From Methanoregula sp. (GTDB lineage Archaea; Halobacteriota; Methanomicrobia; Methanomicrobiales; Methanospirillaceae), in NCBI GenBank assembly GCA_028679075.1, contig JAJRCF010000002.1, forward strand, positions 1 through 64,000: a stretch of DNA of 64,000 nt. Reading direction: 5' to 3'. This document shows positions 54,254 to 62,833 of this stretch, piece by piece (positions within the stretch are counted from its first letter, which is position 1; each line of letters begins with the position of its first letter). The notes beneath the pieces were generated by a model. The model worked only from the letters and a program-made list of their open reading frames with translations, was not told the origin of the DNA and searched no databases. The translations under genes were made by a program, and so were the position numbers.

Positions 54254-54880
54254 TTATTTTTTCTGCTGCTCAAGCAGCACCCGGATCTTTTTTAACTCGT
54301 CAAGGATGAGCATGCTTGTCCCGATCGATGCGACCGGGGTGTCAGGCGCACGGGGGGCCTGCCCGCTCGTTCCCGTACCGTCTCCTCCGGCACTGCAGCT
54401 GCGCACGGCTGCACGCAACAGTTCACGGAGTTCCTCCGCCTGCTCGATCGCCTCGATCCGGATCTCAGGTACGGCCTGTCCGGAATATCCCGCTGTCTGG
54501 ATAGAGATCGTAGAGATACCCAGCCAGCGCATCACCGGCCCCTGTTTGAGGTCAAGGTTGGTGATCCGGTTATAGGGCACGATACCGGTGGTGCGGAACC
54601 AGACCCCGCGACGCCAGCGCAGCTCGTCGTCATGGAGCTCGTAGGCCATAGTATCGTAATAGAGCCTCGTCCAGACAACAAAAACAATGATGATGACAAC
54701 GAGTCCGGCAAGGATTGCTGCCATCACAAACCAATCGAGGGGCTCTGCGAGCAGGAACGGGAGGACCGTGCAGGCAGCGATCAATGCAACAACGAGAAGA
54801 AAATCGATGATAAACCACGGGATAAATGCCGTGGAGGGTTTGAACGGTACATTCCGGGGGAAATGATCAGAAGGGGTCAT
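54254..54880 (-). CDS. Membrane protein with bacterial PH domain (YdbT/DUF304-like)
   Basis: 208 aa. Two membrane helices (residues about 20-75) precede a bPH2-type domain with YYDTMAYELHDDELRWRRGV, GIVPYNRITNLDLKQGP and ISIQTAGYSG. The C-terminal tail is helical and ends with LDELKKIRVLLEQQKK. Such proteins are widespread and of unclear function. Convergent with the DUF4349 gene, 10 bases apart. Confidence 0.85.
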   Translation of the reverse strand: MTPSDHFPRNVPFKPSTAFIPWFIIDFLLVVALIAACTVLPFLLAEPLDWFVMAAILAGLVVIIIVFVVWTRLYYDTMAYELHDDELRWRRGVWFRTTGIVPYNRITNLDLKQGPVMRWLGISTISIQTAGYSGQAVPEIRIEAIEQAEELRELLRAAVRSCSAGGDGTGTSGQAPRAPDTPVASIGTSMLILDELKKIRVLLEQQKK

Positions 54881-54936
54881 AGAATATCCGGACTAGTATC
54901 AGTACGGATGTACAAAAAAAGTATCGGGAAATAAGA

Positions 54937-56448
54937 TCAGGTCGCTTTCGTTGTTGTCTTCGTTGCAGTGGTTGTCTTTGCGGTAGCAGCAGTTGTCTGT
55001 TTTGTGGTCACGGTTGAGTTGGCAGTGCTGTTTCCAACGGTCGCAGAGGTTGTCGTCGTTGCAGCAATGGTGCCGACATCGGCGGATATGGTCACTTTAC
55101 CATATGACTTGGCCGTCTTGCCGTCCTTGAGGAGCTTGCCATCCTTGTAAATCCCGACCACAAGTTCACGTTTTGCAGAACTGTCCTTCTTTTCAAGGGT
55201 CGCCTTGATGAGACCTGTCGCGTTCACGACCTCAAACAGACGGGCCCCGGAATCCTCCACCGTCTGGAGATCGGAAGCCATGCCGTACGTTCCCTTGTAA
55301 CCGCCCATATAATCGATCGATACCCAGACTCCTTTGGCCGGGATCGTTGGCGCAGTGGTCTCTACGACCTTGATCGAGTCGGCAGTTGCAGTAGACAGGG
55401 TAGTGCCGGACGATGATGAGGAACTGCTGTTCCCACCGGGTAATGATAACCCGCCCAGGGCGCCCGAAGTCACCATCGGGTACACGAACAAGGCACCAAC
55501 AGCAATGACGGCAATGAGGACGACAATGACAATCCCCCCGATGATCACGTTCCTGCCGGGCACAAGACTCCTCCGGGCCTTGCGTTCACGGGGAGGGGCC
55601 GGCGGTTTCGGGGCGGCAGGCTTTTTCCCTTTTGAGGGGAAGAGCCCTCCGAGTATTCCTTTTTTTGCCGGTTTGGGGGCAGGTGCGGCCGGTCCTTCAT
55701 ATCCGGCAGACGGCCGTGGATGGACCTGGGGGGCGGGAGCCCGGGGCGGTTCCTGGTAGGTCCTGGCCACAGGCTGTTCATATGCCGGTTCGGCCACGGG
55801 CGGGGGAACGGGTTGCCGTCGCGGCGCGGGCGGCTGGGCGGATTTTGGTGCCACGATGGGTGTACCGCAACGGTTGCAGAACACGGATTCCGCGGGCACC
55901 CGGTTCCCGCACCGCGTGCAAAATGCGGTCTCTCCGGAAGGCGGCATCTCAGGCTGCCTGGCTACAGGCGCGGGAGCCGGTGCAGGCTGGTCATATCCCC
56001 CGCTCTCGACCACTCGTTTCACCGGTGCCTTGCGGGGAATGCCTGCCTGGCTGTTCACGACATCACTCCGCGGCTGGGCGGAGGGCCCGGCACCACGCTG
56101 TGCCTGCCCGTATGAGGGGGACAGGATCTCCTCCAGCATGCGTGCCCACGCGTCCAGTTGCCGGGCGCCTCCCTGCGCACAGGAGAAGGTGAGGACCATC
56201 TGCCGGGTCTGGCCGGCACCTGACATGACCGTGACGGTGAGGACAGCGTCCCCGATTGCGTTCTCCCCGGTCTCAACCTGTTGTATTGTAGAAAGCGGGA
56301 TCTCCTTTGTCGGGAGGATATTCTTTGCCCGGTCGACAAGGATGATGCGCTTGTTGGTAAGGATGCCTTCAAACGGGATCGACTTGACGTGGACACCCTG
56401 CGTCCTCACAAGGACCTGTTCATCACTACTGAGATTTGGCTCGCCCAT
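54937..56448 (-). CDS. Membrane-anchored zinc-ribbon protein with PH-like domain
   Basis: 503 aa. The N-terminal 110 residues look like a PH/GRAM-type domain (GVHVKSIPFEGILTNKRIIL). A Pro/Ala-rich linker contains one zinc ribbon, CTRCGNRVPAESVFCNRCG. A basic stretch and a membrane helix (IIGGIVIVVLIAVIAVGALF) follow. An outer domain of about 110 residues then ends in a Thr/Lys-rich tail of low complexity. The order suggests a cytosolic sensor part and an external part. No defined function. Confidence 0.75.
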   Translation of the reverse strand: MGEPNLSSDEQVLVRTQGVHVKSIPFEGILTNKRIILVDRAKNILPTKEIPLSTIQQVETGENAIGDAVLTVTVMSGAGQTRQMVLTFSCAQGGARQLDAWARMLEEILSPSYGQAQRGAGPSAQPRSDVVNSQAGIPRKAPVKRVVESGGYDQPAPAPAPVARQPEMPPSGETAFCTRCGNRVPAESVFCNRCGTPIVAPKSAQPPAPRRQPVPPPVAEPAYEQPVARTYQEPPRAPAPQVHPRPSAGYEGPAAPAPKPAKKGILGGLFPSKGKKPAAPKPPAPPRERKARRSLVPGRNVIIGGIVIVVLIAVIAVGALFVYPMVTSGALGGLSLPGGNSSSSSSSGTTLSTATADSIKVVETTAPTIPAKGVWVSIDYMGGYKGTYGMASDLQTVEDSGARLFEVVNATGLIKATLEKKDSSAKRELVVGIYKDGKLLKDGKTAKSYGKVTISADVGTIAATTTTSATVGNSTANSTVTTKQTTAATAKTTTATKTTTKAT

Positions 56449-56561
56449 AATACCACGTTTTATATTTCTCTCCGGTAGTGGTTGAACCTTGCATGGGAAA
56501 AAGATATTTATCAGTCGTCAGTCACGGAGACCCGTGAAGGGACCCCCGGAGGGGGAGGGAA

Positions 56562-57011
56562 TTACCTGATGAAAACGAATGAATCCGCCAGTGCCCCGTT
56601 CCGTGCAAGGACTTCCCTGAGCTGTTTTGAGACCGCCATCTGTGTTTTTATCTCGGATGAAATGGTGATCCCGGACTCCTTTGCCAGGGGATCATCGGGC
56701 GCACAGACCGTCATATCCCCGGCAAGACTCTTGTCAAAAACCGATTTTATGATATGGTTCTGGACAAACGTCAGCTCGGTCATCATCTGCTGGTCGGGAA
56801 TACGGGTGGCCGCAAACGTGAACCGGATCACATCCTCGAGCGGGTGAGGGAACCCTTCGACCGAGAGCTTGAGGAAGCACTCGACCTCGAACCGTTCGTT
56901 CTCGACTTTCTTCACGGCCGAATGTTCGATACTCATCATGAGGATCCGCTCAGCGGGAACCATGTGGATATGGTGGTCCTTGTCGAGCATGGCGATGCTG
57001 GTTGATGGCAT
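56562..57011 (-). CDS. Conserved hypothetical protein
   Basis: 149 aa, soluble, alpha/beta. It starts MPSTSIAMLDKDHHIHMVPA, continues with ERILMMSIEHSAVKKVENER and ends with QLREVLARNGALADSFVF. No cysteine pair, no signal peptide, no family recognised. It is divergent from the lipoprotein at 57126. Confidence 0.6.
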   Translation of the reverse strand: MPSTSIAMLDKDHHIHMVPAERILMMSIEHSAVKKVENERFEVECFLKLSVEGFPHPLEDVIRFTFAATRIPDQQMMTELTFVQNHIIKSVFDKSLAGDMTVCAPDDPLAKESGITISSEIKTQMAVSKQLREVLARNGALADSFVFIR

Positions 57012-57125
57012 GTGTATTTTACCCCTGTATGATCATCTGCGGCCGGAGTTATAGTGCTTCTGATCGATGGGATCCGTGCACCGTATCCACCAACAATTTA
57101 AATCCGCTGTGCCATGGTGTACGAT

Positions 57126-57767
57126 ATGGAACGCGGGTACAGATCGTATATCCTGCTGGCAATCCTTGCCTGCATCATCGCCGCGTCAGCAGGTTGCCTC
57201 ACGGGCTCATTTGGGCCGTCACAAAACGAGAATGCAACCATCCCGGCCACAACGTCCCCTGTTCCCACACCGGAGAGCCCGGTCGCAACCGGTCCGGCCG
57301 CAGACATGGCACTCCAGCTCGCCGATCTGCCATCCGATTACGTTCTCAGGGACAGGACCGCCAGCGCATATGGCGGTGTCGACAAACTCTACCAGGACCT
57401 TGGCTGGCGCCAGGGATACCGGGTCTCGTTTTACCGGCTGGACAAGGACCGGGACGATACAACCGGGATCGTCCAGGAGATCGACATCTACCCGCCTGAT
57501 ACCGTAAACGATGTCTATGCCCTTGAAAAGGAGGCACTGCTCCCTTCCGATGACAGTACCACGGATTACCAGGTCCCCTTCCCGCAGCAGGGAGACAGGA
57601 GCATCGCGTGGCGGGAGACCCGTACCGTGGACCGTACCGTTTTTGTCACCTATACCGTAATCTTCACGAAAAAGAACGTGTACGAGAAGATCTCGATGAC
57701 CGGCACAACAACGGATTATGAAGTCTTAAGGGATATTGCGCAGAAAGCGGCTGGTAAAATCCAGTAG
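57126..57767 (+). CDS. Putative lipoprotein
   Basis: 213 aa from the ATG at 57126. Signal helix SYILLAILACIIAASAGC ends in a lipobox-like ASAGC. A Thr/Pro/Ser-rich linker leads into a globular domain with ADLPSDYVLRDRT, LYQDLGWRQGYRVSFYRLDK and DIAQKAAGKI. It probably stays on the outer face of the membrane. Function unknown. Several other lipoproteins (53305, 58362, 59700) are close by. Confidence 0.72.
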   Translation: MERGYRSYILLAILACIIAASAGCLTGSFGPSQNENATIPATTSPVPTPESPVATGPAADMALQLADLPSDYVLRDRTASAYGGVDKLYQDLGWRQGYRVSFYRLDKDRDDTTGIVQEIDIYPPDTVNDVYALEKEALLPSDDSTTDYQVPFPQQGDRSIAWRETRTVDRTVFVTYTVIFTKKNVYEKISMTGTTTDYEVLRDIAQKAAGKIQ

Positions 57768-57829
57768 CGGGACAGACCGGTGATCCCTTTTTATTTTACT
57801 CTTCCCGATAGTACAGCAGGTCAATAACC

Positions 57830-58300
57830 ATGGTCTTTTGCTGCAGGCAGTGCGGGACGTGCTGCATGTATCTCGGCGATTATATTGTCATCGAACAACA
57901 GACCGGGCCGTTCCGGTTTGAGTGCGAGTCGGTGTCGACCGGCACGCCGTTTATTGCGGAGATAGATGAAGACAAGCGGGAGATCTTCTGCGATCATACA
58001 TTCCCGGAACAACACCCTCATGCCTGCCGGTTTCTCCGGCCTGACGGGCCACTCCTCCGGTGCACGATCCACCGGGACAGCCCGGCACAATGCAAGTATT
58101 ACCGGTGCGTTACGATGCGGGTTGCCGATCCCGAAGGGAGGCCGCTCGGGTACGTGACCGGGGCGCTCGCCCTGCACGCGGATGATCCGGCGCTCCGTTC
58201 CGTATGGGACGAGGTGGAGAAGAGGCGGCCCAGGCCGGACACCGATGCCGAACCGTGGATTGCCGCATTCCTGCGGGAGAGGGGCTACCGGGTTGAATGA
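57830..58300 (+). CDS. YkgJ-family cysteine cluster protein
   Basis: 156 aa. The N-terminal motif FCCRQCGTCC and later cysteines (FCDH, HACRFL, RCTIHRDSPAQCKYYRC) form the zinc/iron-binding cluster of the YkgJ (UPF0153) family. These proteins bind a metal or an Fe-S cluster; the biological role is not settled. The stop precedes the lipoprotein gene at 58362 by about 60 bases. Confidence 0.87.
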   Translation: MVFCCRQCGTCCMYLGDYIVIEQQTGPFRFECESVSTGTPFIAEIDEDKREIFCDHTFPEQHPHACRFLRPDGPLLRCTIHRDSPAQCKYYRCVTMRVADPEGRPLGYVTGALALHADDPALRSVWDEVEKRRPRPDTDAEPWIAAFLRERGYRVE

Positions 58301-58361
58301 TCCAAAAAGAGCAGGGGCTGCATCACAAACCTATTTACGTGCCGGCAGAGACCGTCAGAGC

Positions 58362-59051
58362 ATGAAACCTGTTCATGCACTTGTTCTTCTCGTTATCGCC
58401 GCCGTGCTGATCTGCTGTGCCGGGTGTACCAGTACATCCCCGCAGGCCGCAACACCGTACCCGACCCCGGTACCGGTTGCATCAATAGCAGTAACTCCGG
58501 CCCCGACTGCCACACCGTACCCCGGTGCACTCTCCCTGAACCAGGAAGCACCGTTCGGCATTGGGGGAAAGAGCGGCACCGCCACGGTTTACAAAGCGGA
58601 TATCCTGCCGGCGTATTCCTGGACTTCGCCATCGTTCAACAGCGCCAGGGAACAGACCGAGGCCGGCACTGCACTCGGCACCCAGAAGGGGTACAACACG
58701 GCACAACCCGCCGCGGGCAATACCTTCCTGTTTGCACGTGTCCGGCTGACCGATACCGGGACAGAGGGCATCGTGGCGCCATCGCCCGGCCAGTTCGTCG
58801 TGAACTATGAGGGGAAGGACTACGCGTACAGCTCCCTCAGCGGCTCGGACGTAACGATCGGGAGCGTCCTTGGCACGCAGTACGACTACCTGATCGGGAA
58901 GGGCGGCGTATCAGGATATATCCAGCCGGGCGCGAGCAATGCGGCGGACGGGTTCCTCATCTACGAAGTACCGGCCACCATCGATCTCTCGAAGGCATAC
59001 CTCGTGATCACGCTCGACTCCCAGCACATCTCGGCCTGGCAGCTCGGGTAA
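58362..59051 (+). CDS. Putative lipoprotein, DUF4352-like
   Basis: 229 aa from the ATG at 58362. Signal peptide with lipobox LICCAGC, then a Pro/Thr/Ala linker, then a beta-sandwich-like domain with NTFLFARVRLTDTGTEGI, PGQFVVNYEGKDYAY and a final ITLDSQHISAW. The pattern of a conserved -FLFVRV-xx-NTG- strand recalls DUF4352 immunoglobulin-like lipoproteins. Function unknown. Confidence 0.72.
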   Translation: MKPVHALVLLVIAAVLICCAGCTSTSPQAATPYPTPVPVASIAVTPAPTATPYPGALSLNQEAPFGIGGKSGTATVYKADILPAYSWTSPSFNSAREQTEAGTALGTQKGYNTAQPAAGNTFLFARVRLTDTGTEGIVAPSPGQFVVNYEGKDYAYSSLSGSDVTIGSVLGTQYDYLIGKGGVSGYIQPGASNAADGFLIYEVPATIDLSKAYLVITLDSQHISAWQLG

Positions 59052-59215
59052 CCGGGCCAGGCCCATCCTTTTTATCCTGCCCCGGTGTAACGGCACACGT
59101 TCAGGGAAGGCTCCCACAACCATGGTTACTTCATCTAATACAGCATATACAATAGTGGTGATTTGTTCCCGGTCATTCGGGACTATTCAGATTTTCAGTA
59201 TCACCAGGACGTAAT

Positions 59216-59500
59216 ATGAAAGAAGTAACCATGAAAGCAATTTCCTTTGAAACTCCGGAGGTTTTTGTACCCACGCCCGTACATCTTGACATACTCAAGG
59301 CTGTCGCGGACAAGCAGAGCTGCCACATCAGCCAGGTTGTCCAGGCGCTCTATCCCGGTCACAGCGAGAGCAGTGTCAGGTCCGGGGTCAGGATCCTCCT
59401 CTCCAAGCGTTATCTTGACGGGGGGAAGTCCAGCAGCGAGATCATCCTCCGGCTTACGTCCCGGGGGCGTCTCCTGATACAACCGGCATCCGCCAGTTAA
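59216..59500 (+). CDS. Small winged-helix DNA-binding-like protein
   Basis: 94 aa (Met6 at 59231 is an alternative start). Residues 25-85 resemble a winged helix: LDILKAVADKQSCHISQVVQ, SESSVRSGVRILLSKRYLDG and a final strand LRLTSRGRLLI. It may be a small regulator. No neighbour gives the target. Confidence 0.65.
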   Translation: MKEVTMKAISFETPEVFVPTPVHLDILKAVADKQSCHISQVVQALYPGHSESSVRSGVRILLSKRYLDGGKSSSEIILRLTSRGRLLIQPASAS

Positions 59501-59699
59501 TCCTTTTTTATTCCCGTTTCGAGTATAGCAGTGGAAGATTTGTCCGGTGATGATGTGCGGGGGGGTCTCTCGCATACCCTCCATCCAATTTTTCAAATCC
59601 AATCTGACCACCCCGGACAACGATTATCCCGCATCTTGAGATGCGCGGTGAATATTTCTCTAACGTTAAAATTTAATAATCGAATTATTATATAGTAAA

Positions 59700-61043
59700 A
59701 TGCAAATCCTGTATATGAGGAACGGTTTTTTTCTGCTGGGAATTTTTACGATATTCATTATATCCGGTATTCTGATTGCCGGGTGTACCCAGGTATCGTC
59801 ATCCAACCAATCCATGAGTACATCTGCGACCATTCCGACAATAACACCAACAACTCCTGATAGCAATTCGACACCGGCTACCGATGGAACTAATGCCGTG
59901 GTGAACGCGAATAACCAGTTTGCATTCGATCTCTATTCACATATCCGGCATGTTCCGGAAAATAAAGAGAGCAACATATTCTTCTCTCCATTCAGTATGT
60001 CTTCGGCACTTGCCATGACCTATGAAGGCGCCCGGGGGAAAACCGCTGACGAGATTGCGTCAGTGTTCCACTTTCCGACAGATAATAAAATCCGGCGACA
60101 GCAGTATTATAATATCAATACCGGGATCAACCAGGACGATCCCAGCTACCGCCTGAGTACGGCAAATGCACTCTGGGCAGAAAAAACGTATTATTTCCTT
60201 CCCGAATATATACAGACTGTCCAGCAGTATTACAACGCGAATGCAACCAATCTTGATTTTAAGAATACGCCGGAAGACTCCCGGGTTACCATAAACAAGT
60301 GGGTGGAAGGCAAGACTGAAGGGAAAATAACTGACCTGCTCCCCAAAGATTCGGTGGATCCATTAACCCGGCTCGTAATAACCAACGCACTCTACTTCAA
60401 TGGTTCATGGATAATGCAGTTTGATCCGGATGAAACGTCTGAAAAAGATTTCACCATTGCATCGGGCGAGAAGGTCCGCGTGAAGATGATGGCTGAAGAG
60501 AAATCTCATATCTACTTCAACTACTATGAGAACGATCTTCTGCAAATCGTCGAGATGCCCTATTTATACGACGACGGAAAAGCGCTGTCGATGCTGGTGA
60601 TCCTTCCAAAGGGGGATAACCTGACCGTTGTTGATAATTCTCTCGATGCAAAGAATCTTTCCGGATTGCGGGATTCACTGAAACGCGAACACGTGTACAT
60701 TTATCTTCCGAAATACCGGATCGAGACCCAGTACGACATGAATACCGTACTGGAAGAGATGGGAATGCCAACCGCATTTTCTCCTTATGCTGACTTCTCA
60801 GGTATGGATGGGACGCGATATCTTTTCATAAGTAAGATCGTCCACAAGGCCTACATCGATGTGAACGAGAAAGGCACGGAAGCTGCTGCGGCAACGGCAG
60901 ACGTTGTGGAGCTGCAGAGTGCCCCATTGACACCACCGAAAATATACTCATTCGTAGCTGATCACCCGTTCCTTTTCATTATCCAGGAGCGGGAAAACGG
61001 GAACATCCTCTTTATCGGGCGTGTTATGAACCCGAATGCCTGA
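59700..61043 (+). CDS. Serpin (serine protease inhibitor), lipoprotein
   Basis: 447 aa. A signal helix with lipobox ILIAGC is followed by a Thr/Ser/Pro linker (to about residue 65), then a complete serpin fold. Blocks seen: NIFFSPFSMSSALAMTYEGA, LVITNALYFNGSW, VDVNEKG-like hinge as YIDVNEKGTEAAAATA, and ADHPFLFIIQERENGNILFI. The hinge has the small residues (A/T) that inhibitory serpins need. It probably protects the cell surface from foreign proteases. Two ATGs compete: 59700 and 59715. TATA-like elements at about 59671-59679 and 59686-59694 would fit leaderless starts at either. Confidence 0.92.
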   Translation: MQILYMRNGFFLLGIFTIFIISGILIAGCTQVSSSNQSMSTSATIPTITPTTPDSNSTPATDGTNAVVNANNQFAFDLYSHIRHVPENKESNIFFSPFSMSSALAMTYEGARGKTADEIASVFHFPTDNKIRRQQYYNINTGINQDDPSYRLSTANALWAEKTYYFLPEYIQTVQQYYNANATNLDFKNTPEDSRVTINKWVEGKTEGKITDLLPKDSVDPLTRLVITNALYFNGSWIMQFDPDETSEKDFTIASGEKVRVKMMAEEKSHIYFNYYENDLLQIVEMPYLYDDGKALSMLVILPKGDNLTVVDNSLDAKNLSGLRDSLKREHVYIYLPKYRIETQYDMNTVLEEMGMPTAFSPYADFSGMDGTRYLFISKIVHKAYIDVNEKGTEAAAATADVVELQSAPLTPPKIYSFVADHPFLFIIQERENGNILFIGRVMNPNA

Positions 61044-61060
61044 TTTTTTTAAACAAAAAA

Positions 61061-61119
61061 ATCGTAACAACGCCCAGGTCGGAATCCGGATCCGGGCCGG
61101 TTGCATGACAGGCAGCCAT
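61061..61119 (-). repeat. Degenerate copy of the tRNA-Asp 3' part (possible attachment-site remnant)
   Basis: Bases 61071-61119 match 61683-61731 (3' half of tRNA-Asp) at 41 of 49 positions without gaps, and all eight differences are transitions. The similarity extends outside the tRNA (ATCGTA at 61061 and 61673). The T-loop consensus is broken and there is no 5' half, so it is not a functional tRNA. It flanks hicBA on the side opposite the real tRNA. Confidence 0.6.
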
Positions 61120-61133
61120 CGCCACATACCCAG

Positions 61134-61355
61134 TCACAGCAGCCGGTTAAACTCAGTAACTGAGATCCCCGCATCCCGGATCAGGTCGCGTTCCGTACCC
61201 TTTGCAACTACCTCGTGATCGGGAATGACAAGGATCTCTTCCCCGCGGGCCATCACAATATGGCTTCCTCTCTGGCGGATCACAGAAAAACCAATCCGGG
61301 AAAAGACCTTCACCATCTCCCTGCCGGAAACCGGGAGGAGGCGATCGCCATTCAT
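61134..61355 (-). CDS. hicA: HicA-type mRNA interferase toxin
   Basis: 73 aa. The HicA core is visible: SGREMVKVFSRIGFSVIRQR, then GSHIVM with the catalytic His, and the end VVAKGTERDLIRDAGISVTE. HicA is a small dsRBD-like RNase that cuts mRNA. It overlaps hicB by 4 bases (ATGA). The order here is hicB then hicA. Confidence 0.9.
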   Translation of the reverse strand: MNGDRLLPVSGREMVKVFSRIGFSVIRQRGSHIVMARGEEILVIPDHEVVAKGTERDLIRDAGISVTEFNRLL

Positions 61356-61567
61356 ACTGCAATCTCAACGAGCGTGCTTTTTGGCTGGCCCTTTGCCACC
61401 TTCTCCGCCATCTCCCGCGAGACTTCGAGGTAGAGATCGATGGCATCCTGAATGTTCTTCAGAGCTTCCTCCCGGGTCTTTCCCTGCGAGTGGCAGCCCT
61501 TGAGAGCAGGGCAGTGCACGGAGTAGGTACCATCCTCTTCCTCCTCCAGGATAATGTCGAGTTTCAT
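61352..61567 (-). CDS. hicB: HicB-type antitoxin
   Basis: 71 aa, short HicB of the partial RNase-H-like fold: IILEEEEDGTYSVHCPALKG, CHSQGKTREEALKNIQDAID, then a helical tail. No separate DNA-binding domain is evident at the end. It binds and inhibits HicA. A TA pair next to a tRNA is a common accessory arrangement. Confidence 0.88.
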   Translation of the reverse strand: MKLDIILEEEEDGTYSVHCPALKGCHSQGKTREEALKNIQDAIDLYLEVSREMAEKVAKGQPKSTLVEIAV

Positions 61568-61682
61568 GGCTTTTTGCCGCTCCTACCGGTTACATGAGTA
61601 CCCGGAAATCAAATACATTGTGCTGGAGAATACTGGCATATAAGATTGAAAAATTACAGCAAAATCACGAAAATCGTAGTGA

Positions 61683-61755
61683 CGCCCAGGTCGGAATTCG
61701 AATCCGAGTCGATTGCGTGACAGGCAATCATGATAGGCCACTACACTACCTGGGC
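61683..61755 (-). tRNA. tRNA-Asp (anticodon GTC)
   Basis: 73 bases. Acceptor GCCCAGG pairs with CCTGGGC; discriminator G at 61683. Anticodon loop CTGTCAC in the stem ATTGC/GCAAT gives GTC. The T arm is TCGGA-TTCGAAT-TCCGA. CCA is not encoded and no intron is present. Confidence 0.94.
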
Positions 61756-61771
61756 ATTTTGGTACAGTTAA

Positions 61772-61877
61772 TCCCGCCTCCCAGATTCGAACCGGGGACA
61801 TCGCGGTAGCCGCGCAGTTACCTTTAACGGTAAACCAATCTACAGCCGCGCACTCTACCAGGCTGAGTTAAGGCGGG
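61772..61877 (-). tRNA. tRNA-Tyr (anticodon GTA) with intron
   Basis: 106 bases. Acceptor CCCGCCT/AGGCGGG with discriminator A, C1-G72 as usual for archaeal tRNA-Tyr. Joining the exons gives the stem CGCGG/CCGCG with loop CT-GTA-GA. The intron, about 61808-61839 (32 bases), follows base 37. It contains a copy of the exon string TGCGCGGCT, so the exact splice sites need the bulge-helix-bulge fold to confirm. An AT-rich TATA candidate lies near 61908-61916. Confidence 0.88.
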
Positions 61878-62071
61878 GCACTGCGCTACTAATGTAGGGC
61901 AAGTTTCCTATTAAACGTATCGTAACGAGGCTCGGTTTTCTGCTAAAAAACCGGGGAACATTCTACTGGCACAGCAGCACCGGTGCGGTGACAAAAGGTA
62001 AGGAAGACATACCCGTCGTGATCGATACCAGGTCCGTACCTGCCGGATTGCGACAGTCCCGCATAACCAGG

Positions 62072-62680
62072 TCAGTGAGACTTCAGGTACGTCAGGGCAG
62101 TCCGTATATCCTCGGCAATCATCTGCCGCTTCACCTTTTCGATATTGAAACTGTCTCCGGTATGGGTATATGAGGGGAGAAACCGTATGCCGTTCTGGAT
62201 ATATTCCTGTTTGCGAATTTTATAGGTAGACCCCGAGGGTATCGGGCTCTTGCCGCATTTCTCTTTATAGACATAATTGACTGCTTTTATGGCAAAATCT
62301 CCCATGCACATGATCATCCCGATATCGGGGAACTGCTCCAGTTCAGGTTTCAGAAATCGTAACGCACATTCTTTTATGGTCTTTGCAGAAACGAGATAAC
62401 CGGTCTTGCCGCATTTGATGGCAGTCGTGAGATAGATGCCCATGCGGGTCAGGTCTTCATAATTTTCAATGGCAGCTCCCGCGTCCCGGAATGCCATTCT
62501 TGTTGTCTGGAAGAAGGCACCGGAACTGCTCTCGTAAAGGTAATCCGACCTGTCGGCAGGAGGACACTCTGAAATCATGACAATCCTGATATTCCGGGGA
62601 TCGAGGTCCGGCTGAGGGAAGATCATGCTCTTATGGACATCAGTGCAGGGATAATCGCACGTGAAGGTATTGATTCCCAT
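62072..62680 (-). CDS. Uracil-DNA glycosylase superfamily protein
   Basis: 202 aa. The UDG-like core shows IRIVMISECPPADRSDYLYE near the start, GIYLTTAIKCGKTGYL in the middle, IGMIMCMGDFAIKAVNYV, and a C-terminal FLPSYTHTGDSFNIEK. The fold resembles family 4/5-type uracil glycosylases, but their N-terminal Fe-S Cys pattern is only partly present (TCDYPCTD). A DNA-repair role is likely; the substrate is uncertain. Confidence 0.75.
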   Translation of the reverse strand: MGINTFTCDYPCTDVHKSMIFPQPDLDPRNIRIVMISECPPADRSDYLYESSSGAFFQTTRMAFRDAGAAIENYEDLTRMGIYLTTAIKCGKTGYLVSAKTIKECALRFLKPELEQFPDIGMIMCMGDFAIKAVNYVYKEKCGKSPIPSGSTYKIRKQEYIQNGIRFLPSYTHTGDSFNIEKVKRQMIAEDIRTALTYLKSH

Positions 62681-62807
62681 AATTCGCTCTGGAATTTTTC
62701 GTTATATAAAATCTGCCTGTGGGTTCCGGAAGTTATCCACGTATCCATACATTATGTGCATTGCCGGATAGACCCCTTTCATCCGTGATGGTTCTGGTGC
62801 AGCGATT

Positions 62808-62817
62808 GTTTAAATAA
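62808..62817 (+). promoter_or_regulatory. TATA box of the LeuA/AksA-family gene
   Basis: GTTTAAATAA ends 16 bases before the ATG at 62834, which predicts a start of transcription at or within a few bases of the start codon (leaderless). Confidence 0.5.
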
Positions 62818-62833
62818 TTCGCATGCTCAATAA

